In this document: positions 1-10,865 of the stretch, piece after piece
Position numbering within the stretch: position 1 is the first letter of the stretch
Layout of the letters: each line of letters begins with the position of its first letter
Assembly: GCF_000219625.1 (NCBI RefSeq)
Contig: NC_018218.1
Location: 3,596,001-3,660,000, forward strand
From: Zymoseptoria tritici IPO323
Lineage: Eukaryota; Ascomycota; Dothideomycetes; Mycosphaerellales; Mycosphaerellaceae
Reading direction: 5' to 3'
DNA: 64,000 nt
Made by a program: the position numbers and the translations under genes
Notes under the pieces: generated by a model
Databases searched by the model: none
Told to the model about the DNA's origin: nothing
Seen by the model: only the letters and a program-made list of their open reading frames with translations

Positions 1-2409
1 GCGAGAGAGCGAGACGTGGCTCTTCCTTTGTCTGAGTCCGCTCCTTGGTCTGCGTCGATGTCTGCACGTGCGCGTGAGATGAAGAAACGTCCGTCGAGGG
101 TTCGGAAAAGTCGATCAAATCTTCCTCTGGCGCAACCGAGCTCTGAGACGGCCGAGACGGAAGCGCCGGCCGCGAACTTCCACTTCCTTGCCGGCGATGG
201 AACGACTCAGGGGCAAGTGCATCTGGGTTGATGGATCTTCGCGCTTTCCGCGTTTCTTCTTCCAGGTCGTGCAACGAGGCGGCAATCGCTGACTTCAAAT
301 CTGCATCGTCATCCTTTATGTCATTGGGACGCGAGAGCCTCTTGGATCTACTGAGAGCATTGCCGCCCTGATTCCACGAAGAATCGCGATTGTGGTTGTT
401 TGCGCCACCTGGACTTGAGCTTGGATCGAAGAATCCTGTTCGGACAGAGGTAGTGACATCACGAATGAAGATGCCAATTACTTGACCCGGCCACTCCTGA
501 AATGTCAAATTAGCGAAGATTCACGAAGGGTTGCGGTCTGAGCACTTACCAAAGCCGTTTCTGTATAAATCTCGAGATCTGCCTCTCCACTGTCGCCAAC
601 GAGAATGAACTTTCTGTCAGGAAAGTCTCGCATTAGCTTGTCCAAAGAAGACTTCTTGCGCTCTGCGACAGGCTCGAAAATCCCCTGCAGCATGCCACTG
701 TATTGCTTCAGATGGAACGAGCCTTGTGGGAGGTTTGCCAGCTTAAAGTAGCTGGTCAGGACCGGATACATCTGCCATGGCGAATTTGAGACGTAGTGCA
801 ACTTCACGCCCATTTCGTGTAGGGTCGTGTACCATTCCCGGACGCCTTCAATCGTCAAATCTCCCAGCTCCCGCACGAAAGCATTCCGGAATATCTCTCG
901 CGCACCAGAGCTGATAGCCGAATGCTTGATGGTGTCATCAATGTCGCTGATCAGACTCACGCCATGTGGTGCTGTGACAATTACTTCTTCCGTCGCAGAC
1001 AGCTTTTCCCCCGCCAACACGCGCACATGCGTTGGCACAAAATCCAGCGCAGCGCGAACTGAAAAGTGTCCCGAAGAATCCGTGTATACAGTCTGTTGTC
1101 TCGAAGCCGATTCATTGTAGAAGAATGCGCTGATGGGCGTGTTGGCCAGGGGGTTCGCCATGAATGGTTTCAACCGGTTGATGAGATGCATGTTGGCTAC
1201 GGCGAGCTCTGAAGAGGTCATTTTGCCGGGCTGCTGCCATGAGTTCCGACTTTGAACAGGTGTAATGCTGCCTATGTCGGAATCTTGAGAGGAGATCGTG
1301 CTGGCATAGGACGAACGTTGGCGGCCGCGGTCAAGTGAATCACTGAGAGACGTACTGTCGGCGTCGAGGAACCGGCCGGGATTTTCAGAGAATTGGCCTC
1401 TATCGGCATAACGTTCCTCCTGCTGACCCTTGCGGACAATGTTGTCGGCCTCTAGAGCAATAAGCTCTTGCTCCTGCTGCGTGACACGGGATTCTTTGGA
1501 CGGACTGGAATTGCGACTCGGAGCGGCGCTCGAGGGCAGGCCAGAGAGTTGTCTTGCAAGCCCGATTACTAGTCGCTGTTTTCTCGTGTTCTGGCCTCTG
1601 TGCGGAGTGTAGATCCAGCCACGCACGTCCACATCGACCACAGCATTCAAGTCTTCCTGCTTTGACCATTCACGCCGCCAGTATTCCTCTTCGGTGATTT
1701 CTTGCCCGGGAGTCGCGGGGGGTTGCTACATGCTGTCAGCATTTGCGGTGGGCGGTTGCCAGATATGCTCCCTGTGAGCGTAGCTCACCTTACTTTTCAC
1801 ATGCCTCCTGGCGTAGCTGGGGAACAGTATCATCTCCTCATTGCCACTGCGAATGACTGCAGCATCGGGGAAAGCTCCTGGACCATCCTCCACCATATCG
1901 TGATTGTCCCGTTCTCCCTCACCTCCCAAATAGTTCTGACCCATCTCTCTTGCAGCTTTCAAGTATCCTGCCAGTCTCTTTCGTCGCCCTCCTGACTCGC
2001 CATAGCCCAAGCCGGCAGAACTGCCGCCACTTCCAGGTCCCAAGTAGGCCATGTTGTTTGGTTCCGAGCCAGACACATGTTTTGGGCGTGATCGCTCTCT
2101 GATAGATCGAGTCGCCGGCGGAGTATTATGCCGACGCGCGAGATACTGGTAGATATGGCTCTGCGCACGTTGCCGGAGAGATGGTTTGAGCGTGTAGCGG
2201 AGGGTGGCCAGTCCAGGCCAGCGGCTCACGGGGCGACGGATGGATGGACGCGGTCTGCCATGGACGCCGAGTAGTTTCAGAAAGGATCTCCAGAAGGGCG
2301 CCACCTTGAAGACACGCGGTGGACGATACGTGTCGTCTGCACATGAGTAAGAGAGACGCCCAAGGTATAGAAGTTGGTGGGATTGGTCATTGAGTTTGGA
2401 TGCTGGCAT
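1..2409 (-). CDS. APP1: Actin patch protein App1-like phosphatidate phosphatase, 3' end cut by window edge
   Basis: Three exons on the minus strand: 2409-1789, 1725-550 and 496 running past base 1; both introns are phase 0. The DUF2183 phosphatase core follows a conserved lead-in (NAVVDVDVRGWIYTPHRGQ). Its catalytic DxDxT motif reads DIDDT at about residue 470, and the downstream ILVGDSGEADLEIY block is present. Family knowledge: App1 dephosphorylates phosphatidate to diacylglycerol and works at actin patches in endocytosis. The third exon opens EWPGQVIGIFIRDVT and goes on into a low-complexity tail with a helix DLKSAIAASLHDLEEE, which resembles a ubiquitin-interacting motif, and an acidic APEEDLIDF stretch. 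The stop lies outside the window. The start is uncertain: ATG at 2409 gives a 119-residue basic N-terminus, and ATG at 2052 (MAYLGPGSGG) would be closer to the short N-terminus I expect. Family identity is firm. Confidence 0.88.
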
Positions 2410-2901
2410 GGCCTTGCTCCAGACCTCACCTCACGTCATCCCTGCTCGAAACAAAACACCCCTGCAACCTTGAACGTCGGCTACGTTGAGCGAAACGGCT
2501 CGTTGCTGTAGACTACCGAACGCGTCAACCACGACTCGATGTGCCGAGAGCGGAGCGACAGCATCGACGGCGTCCCAATCGATGTACAGAACTGCCAGAC
2601 AGTCGGCACACAGGCGATATGGCCACACCAGATGCATCTTCCAAGCTACCTTCCAACGTCTAGCATCCTCAAGACACGCCATCTTCCGATCAGTGCACGT
2701 CGATGCTGCGGATATCCGTCGCTACGATCAGTATGGCAATGGAAGATCCTTGGATGGCTTGGAGTCGCAATGTGCACGATCGACCGGCAGCCGTTATTGG
2801 CCGCTGCTGGACCGACCATACACTGCGCGACTCGGCATGTTCACCCGACAACACCTCTGCGGTTTGGCTGGCCATCAACACTGCCAGCATAGACTATAAG
2901 G
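2410..2901. other. Intergenic, no supported gene
   Basis: Upstream region of APP1 and of the tentative plus-strand gene at 2902. Several short overlapping frames are open on both strands, but none has a motif or a consistent splice structure. It probably holds divergent promoter sequence. Confidence 0.4.
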
Positions 2902-3602
2902 ATGCCGCCGCCGCATCTGCGACCCTTTGCCTCTTCTGATTTCTCATACTACACATCTTGGTGGAGCTCTTCTCGAGGTCATTGTACATGCCCTTATACT
3001 AACGACCTACGCGCTGAATCATTTTAGAACGGAATTGCGGCGAGATCGCATCTGTCCATGCGATTCAATTTTCAAACCACGAAGAAGAACTGTCGTCAGA
3101 TTCGAAGCAATGCGAACGCATCCTACGGGAATATGGCCTTTGCCATGTTCACACTCGCACGACAGCGACTCCCCCTGCTTTCCCGACGTTCCCGACAAAT
3201 GAGGACCAAGCAGTCCTCATGGGCCCTCCCGCCGTTTCCGTCCTGATACCGCAGGACCTCGATTTGGCGCATCCAATGATGGTGATACATACTATCTCGA
3301 AGTTCGATGTCTCACGGTTGACCTACACACTTGGGCTAGGAACGTCTGCCCGACCACGGACGATTGCTGTAATGCATACACGGGTCGAAACCGTCACAGT
3401 CACCTCCTACGCCTCACCTACAATGAGCGGGGCTGGTGCTGTAGCACGACCGAGCTGTGCTCAGTGGCATCTCGCTGTTCCCGAAGACCACTGCTTGCAA
3501 GCCAAGTCATCGGTGTCGCTATCTGGCCATCAACGGATTGAGATTCCAGCCTCGAGAGTCTGGCAAGTGCGGCGAGCCGACTGCCATATCAAGACGTACT
3601 AA
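2902..3602 (+). CDS. Tentative hypothetical protein, two exons
   Basis: Unrecognised. A frame open from 3018 to the TAA at 3602 (about 190 codons) starts beside a textbook intron end: branch point TACTAAC at 2997-3003 and acceptor TTTTAG ending at 3027. Joining exon 2902-2977 (ATG CCG CCG CCG...) to 3028-3602 closes the phase (1+2), giving about 217 residues. The donor GTCATT is weak. The product has no signal peptide, membrane segment or known motif; it contains a helical stretch HEEELSSDSKQCERILREYG and a Ser/Thr/Val-rich second half. A second TACTAAC (3597-3603) followed by TTTCAG at 3614 suggests the real gene may splice onward past the stop, so the 3' end is uncertain. Nearby frames are also partly open, so this could still be chance. 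Confidence 0.3.
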
Positions 3603-3948
3603 CGGAAATTTCAGCGGGACACGGACAAGCATGATAATCTCACGTGGTCCTCCGTCGCAAACGTACCAGACAAACCGAAAGAAGTCATTCTAGGAAATGA
3701 GCGAAACGGGAAGTGCTAGCCCTGATTCTGAGCTGGTCCACGCGGACTTGTACGATGCGGATGAGACCTTTCCTCCTCTCGGCTACCGTTCCCAGACGGC
3801 TGGGATCAGATTTGGAGGGAGCCGGTAGGCTGAGGCTTGATGTCGCCGCTAAAGCACTATACCTCACGATATCCGATGGCACTCTGCCGCTCTTGCACGC
3901 CTCAGGTCACGAACGCATTTCAATCCGACGTTCACCTTTACCATGCTC
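3603..3948. other. Intergenic between convergent ends
   Basis: Contains the acceptor-like TTTCAG at 3609-3614 that belongs to the strong branch point at 3597-3603. A short frame after it (to about 3715) could be a last exon of the tentative gene at 2902. Nothing else is seen. Confidence 0.35.
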
Positions 3949-4859
3949 TCATCTTCCACCAGTGATATCGACAATACTGCCGGTCATGTACCGTGCCTCC
4001 TCACTGACATCATGTGAGCTAGAGATCCCAATTGTCCACGAGTCAAAACATACCTGAACAGAAACGCAACCACATCAGCAACCTCCTCCGGCGTGCCCAT
4101 CCTTCCAAGCGCGATCCTCTCCTCCTGGGCCTTGACTGCCGCAGGTCCCTCAACGACGCCCGCGTTGGTGGGCGTATTGATATATCCGGGCGCCACCGCA
4201 TTGACTCGGATGCCTTTCGGCCCAAGCTCGAGTGCCATTGCTTTGGTGAAGCCGACGATAGCCCATTTTGTAGCACAATCTGATGCACATCACGATGTTA
4301 AACCGACATTGTTCAAAGCCAGCGTATTCGAATGGCCACCTACAGATTGCATACTCAGCTGCTGCTGTAACGCCCATGGTCGAGCTGACGTTCACGATGC
4401 TTCCGCCCTTGGGCAGATGTGGGATGCCTGTGCATTGCAGATCGTCAGCAGAAGCCGTGGAACACATCCTCCCCATCACTGCATACTTGCGCGGGTGACA
4501 TTATAAGTTCCCTTCAGATTCGTATCGACAAGCTTATCCCAATACGCATCTGTCGTGTCCGTCAATGCAAAGGCAGTTGGGTTCACCCCGGCACAGTTGA
4601 ACACCATGTCGAGCCGGCCCAGCTTCTGCACGACATCGGCCACGAATGCATCGCAGGCTTGGGAGGAGGCGACGTCCAGGAGTGATGTCAAATGATGACC
4701 GCCGCAGAGCGTGTTGGTTTCGGCTAGGCCAGCCTCGTTGATGTCGGAAATCGCGAGGGCAACTCCTTGAGAGGCGAGCTTGATTGCCGTGCTTCGACCA
4801 ATCCCGCTCGCGGCTCCGGTAATCAAGACCACCTTGTTCGCGAAGCGAGTTGTCGACAT
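3949..4859 (-). CDS. Short-chain dehydrogenase/reductase (SDR), classical type
   Basis: Four exons: 4859-4487, 4427-4344, 4279-4054 and 4003-3949, with all phases closing on 245 residues, the usual length of a classical SDR. The N-terminus holds the cofactor motif TGAASGIG (residues 14-21), then NCAG near residue 93, the catalytic serine region VNVSS near 139, and YCATK, giving Tyr153 and Lys157 of the YxxxK active site. That tyrosine codon is split by the second intron. PGYINTP and the closing VDITGG block are also typical. An acidic residue after the second strand (SDINEAG) suggests NAD(H) preference by the usual rule; this is inference. No signal peptide, so probably cytosolic. The substrate cannot be told: closest in style to 3-oxoacyl-ACP reductase or 2,3-dihydro-2,3-dihydroxybenzoate dehydrogenase-like enzymes. 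No partner genes of a pathway are adjacent. Confidence 0.9.
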
Positions 4860-5274
4860 TGCAATATGCCAGCGGTGTGAGAAGTCCTTCCTTGAGGCCC
4901 GGAAGCTTTGTTCAGTGGCGAGGGAGCTGGGGACGGCGAGACCACTCCTCTGTTGTCTTGACTTTGAATCTTATGCCAGCAGTATTTCGAAATGTGACCG
5001 GCGAGATGAATGGATAGAGCGATCGATAAGATGTGTTCACTGAGATGCGGGGCCATGCTGTGGGCCAAGGTCAGGCGGAGATAGGCCGGCGTACTGAGCT
5101 TTGAACCGTGACAGTAAATGAAGGTCAACAACGCTGCATTGCAAGATTGCATCGTACGTATGCTAACTCTGAGCACTGTCAAGGCCGCATGTATAGACAA
5201 TGTCGCCCATCTCTGCCGATATGAGATGCCACCAACAACTATTTCGCAATGCTCATCAAATGCCAATTCCATCG
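4860..5274. other. Intergenic, promoter of SDR gene and 3' flank of RFC1
   Basis: No gene seen. It lies between the SDR start and the RFC1 stop, both genes being on the minus strand, so it should carry the SDR promoter and the RFC1 3' UTR. Confidence 0.5.
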
Positions 5275-8200
5275 TCACTTCTTTGCGCGGCCTTTTCCTT
5301 TGCCCTTCTTCGGTTTCTCCTCTTCCTCATCTCCATCGTCGTCGTCGCCTTTGGCACCTTTCTTCTTCTTGCTCGCGCCGGCTTTGGCAGAAGCCTTCTT
5401 CTTCTTCGGCTGCTTGACGTACTTGTCCTTGCTGAGATCGAGCTCTTGATCTTCATCTTTGACATCTGCATCATCGGGAGCCTCGTCCTCGGATACTTCA
5501 AACGCTTCCTCCAAATCGGGCTTGTCCTGAGCAGGCGCTTTCTTCGGTGCCACGACCTGCGAAGCCTTCATGAACGGCAGTGGGTGAGACTGCTGATTGT
5601 ACCTGCATATCCTTGTTAGTGGACTCGAACCTCGCCAGCTGGATACTCTATGCACTTACAATCGGGTAAAGGTCGATTTGGCCTGCGTCTCGATCTTGAT
5701 CTTCTCCATGTCGGAGTCGCCAACACCCAGTTCCAAGATAGCATCCCAGTCCTCCTTCGTCAAGAAGTATGAATCCATCAATTCGATGATCTCCGGCACG
5801 GCGTCTTTGCCGTCCGTCTGAAGCTTCTTGACGAGCTTCTCGAACAAGAGTGGCATATATGTCTGTCGTATCTCGTGACGATCCGCGGAAACGCGTAGGC
5901 GCATGTGGCCTTGAATCTCCTTGATGAAACGCGAGAGCTTTCCTTGGTTAGAGTTCTTACCCAGCCACGCGGTGAAGCGTGTTTGATGGCCAGCCAGGGT
6001 GCCGTACACAAAGCTCGCGGGACGGACAAAACTGAAGATAGCATGCGCTGGCATCAGAGACCATTGCTGCTGACTGCCGTGAATCATGCGATCCACGAGG
6101 TCACCGTCGCTGATGGACTCCGCTGCCTTGCTGACGAGGTCCAATTCTGCCAGCCTCTTCATCTTGGGGTTACTATTGAAGCGGTTCGAGCGCTGTGGAT
6201 TCGAACCAAGGTAGTTCTCCTGCAACATAAGAGGCGCGAAGTCGTGATCGTTGAAGTAAAGCTCCGTCTTGTCGTTCAGCGAAGAATTGGCCGCGGGATT
6301 GAACAGTCCACCGCCAAGGATCTTGCCAACCATGTCCCAGGGCTTCAGAATGATGTGCTTCTGCCAGGCTTTGCTCATGTCCTTGCTGTCCTCGTACGAG
6401 AGATTCTGCTCGTCGAGTTTGGCGGTGCTGATCATGTTGACAACCTGACGGATATCCGCGCCAGAACCCTCGATCAGCGCGTTGATAACATTCGCTGGCA
6501 TCTTGAGGCCTTCGCGGTATGCGATGGTAGTGATTCGACTGCGAATCATGTCGGTCGTTGGACGGCGGAAAGGCACATCATATGTGACGAAGTCGAAGGG
6601 CTTCATCTTTGGCAGTTTGCGATCATTGCAGATGAGAATCATCGGAACCTGTGTCTTCTTGCACACAGCAGCCAGTGCACCGACACCGCCACGATCACCT
6701 GCACTCATGCCGTCGACCTCATCCATGATGAGCACAAGCTTCTTCTTCGAAGCCTCCACGTCATCAACACCACGAGAGAAATAGCCCATCAAGGAGGTGG
6801 TGGAGAGGACGCCTTTGAGACCTGTCTCCACCAGTTTCTTCGAACGCGTGTCAGATGCGTTGGACTCCACGATGTCGTATCCTTCGAGCTTGGCCACCAG
6901 ATGAGCAGCGGTAGTTTTACCAATACCGGGAGGACCGTGAATCATGATTGCTCTGTGAGTGCCGCTCCCATCCTTTCCAGGCATCTTGAAACCCGTCCTC
7001 TGGTTCTTTGGGAACATGCGCAGCCAGGTCTGGATCTTCTCAACTTGAGTCTTGTTGCCGCAGATTTGGTTGAGCGATTGAGGCGCGTATCGGACTGTCC
7101 ACAGCCTGGAGTCGGGAGCATCTGGATTCACTGGAGCCTTGGCTTTTTGCGGTGCGGACTGGGTCACAGACGAAGATGCTTTGGCAGCCTTGGCTGCTTG
7201 TGCAGCTTGGGCAGCTCGTTGAGCTTTCTCCTGACGGTCCATTTCGGCGGCAGCCTCACGCACCTTCTCTTCTTCCTTTGCAATCTTCTCGGCCTGTTTC
7301 TCGGCCGCCGCGCTGTCTCCGCCATTCGCAGGTAATTTTTGAATCAGCGCAAAGAGGCCATCCTCGTTGATTACCTTCAAGTTGTAGTTCTTGATTGTCT
7401 CGAGTTTCTTCGGTCCAGCATCCTCGCCAAGGACAACGTAGCTAGTCTTCTTCGACGGAGCGGTGGTGACCTTGCCACCGTACTGCTTGACAAGATTTTG
7501 GCCTTGCTCTCTTCCGAGGCGCGACAATTGCCCGGTGAATACAAAGGTAAGGCCCGCCAAGCAGTTGTCTTGCCCAGATGGGAGATCCGTCGGGTCAATT
7601 GCTCCTGCTGGCACGGCCGAGTTTGCGTGTTGGCCGAATTGAAACTTTTTCTTGCCCTCTCCATCGTCATCGTCCTTCGGCGGGGGAGGTGGAGCATCGA
7701 TTGTGGGAATGCTGGCAAAGATAGCCTTCAGCTCGGCACTGTCTTCGACCTCGGCTTTCTTCTGTTTCTTCGCAGCCGGTGCCTTCTTCGCAGGCGATGC
7801 GCGCTTCTTCGCCGGCTTTGCCTCTTCGACTTCGAGATCTAGATCATCCTCGTCATGCATTGCCGCTGACTTTCGCTTGTTGATACTCTTGCTCGATGTC
7901 TTCTTCGTTGGCTGATGTTCCAGGACATCCTCCTCCTCGTCGGGCACAACAAAGTCCTCGTCCTGGTCAACATCTTTCATATCCGTGTCACGATCTGGGT
8001 CGAAACCATCTTCGTCTTCATCCTTTTTCTTCTTCTGCCTGCCACTGCCATTCTTCCTAGGCACTATGACTGCGTCGTCATCGTCACTGGCCTCCTCGTA
8101 GTCATCGCCAAGACGTCGACGAGTAGCGGCACCGGCTTTGAACACATCCTCAGCAGCATCCTCCATGTCATCATCGGGGAAGTCGTTGGAGTCTAGTTCT

Positions 8201-8610
8201 GCGTAGTTCGACTCCTTCTTGACACGTGTTGAGCTCCTCCCATTCGGTGTAGCTTTTGCGGCCTTGCCTTTTGCCGCAGCCTTCTTCTTTGGCGTCTCTT
8301 CCTTGACACTTCCTCCAGTACCGGCCCTCTCACGTGTCTTTGGCCGCATCGCTTCAGAGCGTTTGGGCTTGCCAGAGCCGAAGAAATCGTCTGCAGTCGT
8401 CTCCTCCGCCACAGGGTCTGGTTGCTTTGCTTTGGCTTTTGAGGGTGTAGACTTCTTCTTGGCTACTGGTACGTCTTCCTCGTCTTCGTCATCGTCCACA
8501 ACCTTCCTCGCTCGGCCGCGCTTCTTGCTGGGTTCGTCAGGCTTCGAGGGAGTGGGAGCTGCGGTGCCAGCAGGTTTGCCCCCGAAGAAGGAGCGGATGT
8601 CGGGAGGCAT
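5275..8610 (-). CDS. RFC1: Replication factor C subunit 1 (clamp-loader large subunit)
   Basis: Two exons, 8610-5660 and 5602-5275, joined across a 57-base intron with CACTAAC as branch; 1092 residues, normal for RFC1. Family knowledge: the large subunit of the pentameric RFC ATPase that loads PCNA at primer ends in the nucleus. Seen: an N-terminal PIP-like DIRSFFG (residues 4-10); a long Lys/acidic disordered region; a BRCT domain at about 348-425 (LAGLTFVFTGQLSRLGREQ); AAA+ Walker A GPPGIGKTT at about 559-567; Walker B LIMDEVDGM; then the RFC1 C-terminal domain (TAWLGKNSNQGKLSRFI onward). The last exon encodes a Lys-rich acidic tail ending KGKGKGRAKK, probably a nuclear localisation signal. 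It shares a 332-base divergent promoter with the MRPL16 gene. Identification is secure. Confidence 0.96.
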
Positions 8611-8942
8611 TGCGGCAGACTGCTTGTGCGATGGATTACATGAGTGGAGTGGAAGGAAAGAGAACGCCCAAGAGTGCGCGGGAACCAGGCGATCAGGCGG
8701 CAGTCAAGTGGGTGGTGAAAGGTGGATTCGGGCAGGAGGGTTGATACGTGAGCCACCTGAGGTACTTAGCTTAAAGTTGACGCGCAGCGCTTCTCGCGAC
8801 TGCCAAGGCCGATAGTTCTACCTTCGATCTCGGAAGTCCGACCAAAGCTTGAGAGGGTGCAACATCACGAACAAGTTTCCGTCTCGTCACCATCACCACC
8901 AAGACCCACTCACTACTCGGCCTGCCAGTGTCATTGAGAATC
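8611..8942. promoter_or_regulatory. Divergent promoter between RFC1 and MRPL16
   Basis: 332 bases separate the two start codons. An MCB-like core GACGCGCA lies at 8779-8786, which would fit G1/S control of RFC1, but ACGCG alone is a weak signal. The MRPL16 side is a pyrimidine/CA-rich leader. Neither promoter has an obvious TATA box. Confidence 0.4.
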
Positions 8943-9701
8943 ATGGCGACCATGTCAATCACCAGCAGATCCCCAATACTAACCTCCATCACCACACGCG
9001 CCACTTGTGAGCCTCTTCCTCCTGCGTGGCACCCGTATTCAATGCTAATAACTGCCGGTACAGGCCTCCATTCCGCTCTGAAGTCTCTCTGCTCGCAGGC
9101 ACAAACACAATCACGTACATTCTCCACCACTCGGCCGACATGGAATTGGCTGGCGCCCAAAGCCGGTGAATCGACAAAGTCCCGCAAAGGCCGATGCAAA
9201 GTTCCGACCGGTGGCAGTGTGAAGGGGACAACACTCGTCTGGGGAGACTACGGCATTCGATTGAAGGACCATGATCGACGCATCAGTGCGTCTCAGCTGA
9301 AAATTGCCGATGAGACGATCAAAAAGCGCCTGCGTGGCATGAAATACCGACTATACCACCGTGTGGCAGCGAATATCGGAGTCTACACCAGCGGGAACGA
9401 TCAGCGAATGGGAAAGGGAAAGGGTTCATTCGACTACTGGGCAGTACGCATGCCTGTGAGCAGGATCTTGTTCGAGTTGAAGGGAGATATTCACGAGCAA
9501 GTGGTGCGGGATGCGATGCGTCTTGCAGGCAACAAGCTCCCTGGCATGTACGAATTCGTCAAGAGAGGAGATCCACCTGTCATGGGAATTACGAAATTGA
9601 CAAATGGTGTAACGGAGGAAATGCTGCGGAGACCGCGTCAGCCTATACCCGCACCGAGTCTGGACTCGACCGCGAACAGAATGCCATCCACGACGCCTTG
9701 A
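8943..9701 (+). CDS. MRPL16: Mitochondrial large-subunit ribosomal protein L16 (uL16m)
   Basis: Exons 8943-9006 and 9064-9701. The 57-base intron (GTGAGC...CTAATAAC...TACAG) is a multiple of three and stop-free, so an unspliced reading also stays open; I prefer splicing because all intron signals are present. Product 233 residues. The N-terminus is basic and hydroxylated with no acidic residues for about 40 positions and passes through SRTFSTTRPTWNWLAPK, a typical mitochondrial presequence. The body carries the L16/L10e signature, with GNDQRMGKGKGSFDYWAVR and the RILFEL block. Family knowledge: uL16 sits by the A site and central protuberance of the mitoribosome. The first in-frame ATG is 8943. 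Confidence 0.94.
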   Translation: MATMSITSRSPILTSITTRATCEPLPPAWHPYSMLITAGTGLHSALKSLCSQAQTQSRTFSTTRPTWNWLAPKAGESTKSRKGRCKVPTGGSVKGTTLVWGDYGIRLKDHDRRISASQLKIADETIKKRLRGMKYRLYHRVAANIGVYTSGNDQRMGKGKGSFDYWAVRMPVSRILFELKGDIHEQVVRDAMRLAGNKLPGMYEFVKRGDPPVMGITKLTNGVTEEMLRRPRQPIPAPSLDSTANRMPSTTP

Positions 9702-9935
9702 AGAAAAGCGAGGATTACGCAACACTATTGTACATTCTAGCATTCGGTAGCAACGAATCACGGCCGCAGGACAACCGACGGTCGCATGATTTACCAAGGC
9801 TTGGCATATTTGTGGTGTTGGCGAGTGAATGAAAGATCAAAACCGCGCTAGACGCACAAGACCTGTGACGCCTGCCGACTTCATTTTCACCAATGTACAT
9901 GGTAACCGGATTAGTGAACGACACTAGAAATCGAC

Positions 9936-10865
9936 ATGGCGCGACTCTGGACAAGCTTGAAAGCAAAGGTCAGCACGATCAGAAAGCCCCGCGCGCGATC
10001 ACCCCTAACGAGCCAGACCGCTCCCGATCATCTTCGCGTCAACGATGCGCGCAGCGCATGCGAGACGACAGAAACAAGCAGGGAGCTTCTCGGTCCCGAC
10101 GAACACGATATCGAGGCCATCGACAGCGCTAAGGCGCGGAGAAGGTCTCAACTCATAGATGAGCTGGAGGCAGACCGTGATCGATTGCAAGAGGACAGCT
10201 ATCTATTCGGCTCCGTTGCTCATCGCCCAAGTAACATTCACCGATCCGGAGGGATGTATCTGGTCCGGGGCGAAGAGAGTGACTCAAAGAAGTCATTTGC
10301 CGAAGCTTTGCAACGAGAGAACAAAGCTCTGAGGAATGACCTTCGCCTTCAGCAACAGACCATCAATCAGCGCAACGCAGAGATCGAACGCCTACAAGTA
10401 CAAAATTCCGAGATCAAGGCCGAGGTGTTTCTACAACAGGTCGCCAGCAATCAGCAAGGCGTTGCGCTGGAACAACATCAAATTGCTACCGAGCAGATGA
10501 ACGCCGAGCTTCGCGCAGCGCATGGCCAGATTCGAACCCTCACCAGACAACTCAGCTTCGCCGGCGCTACCAACGTTGTAACGAGGAACGAAACCATGTC
10601 GCTACTGCGCCAAGCCAAGAATCGCGAGAGACTGCTCGAGGAGGCCAATGAAGAGCTCCTGCAAACCAATCGCCGCAGCGCTGAGCTCCAGCGCAGCAAC
10701 GCTCACCTGCGCACCGAGTTTGAGGAGATCTACTCGCAACACGTGCTTTTCATGTCACATTTCGAGCAGATCGAAGAGGATGAATCTCAAGAAAGCAAAG
10801 ATGCAACTCCCGAACAAGCTCCGTCCAGCGAGGCAATCCCACCCCTGGACACGACAGCGAGCTGA
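9936..10865 (+). CDS. Hypothetical coiled-coil protein
   Basis: Single exon, 309 residues, not recognised. The first 40 residues are basic. From about residue 70 to 285 the sequence is almost continuously helical, with heptad-like spacing and long runs rich in Gln, Glu, Leu, Arg and Asn (for example ENKALRNDLRLQQQTINQ and LLEEANEELLQTN), so a long coiled coil is likely. The tail is acidic and Pro/Ser-rich. There is no signal peptide or membrane segment. It begins 234 bases after the MRPL16 stop on the same strand. A scaffold or cytoskeleton-linked role would fit the architecture, but nothing specific supports it. Confidence 0.75.
   Translation: MARLWTSLKAKVSTIRKPRARSPLTSQTAPDHLRVNDARSACETTETSRELLGPDEHDIEAIDSAKARRRSQLIDELEADRDRLQEDSYLFGSVAHRPSNIHRSGGMYLVRGEESDSKKSFAEALQRENKALRNDLRLQQQTINQRNAEIERLQVQNSEIKAEVFLQQVASNQQGVALEQHQIATEQMNAELRAAHGQIRTLTRQLSFAGATNVVTRNETMSLLRQAKNRERLLEEANEELLQTNRRSAELQRSNAHLRTEFEEIYSQHVLFMSHFEQIEEDESQESKDATPEQAPSSEAIPPLDTTAS

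Noticed and set aside
5621..5631. GGTTCGAGTCC, a match to the tRNA B box, inside the RFC1 intron (minus strand).
   Set aside because: No A box or cloverleaf can be formed; the upstream sequence is RFC1 exon. Chance match.
5905..7335. 476-codon plus-strand open frame antisense to RFC1.
   Set aside because: Shadow of the RFC1 coding strand, with no motif; it arises from codon bias on the opposite strand.
3949..9701. SDR gene considered as part of a secondary-metabolite cluster.
   Set aside because: Neighbours are housekeeping genes; no PKS, NRPS, terpene synthase, P450 or cluster regulator nearby.
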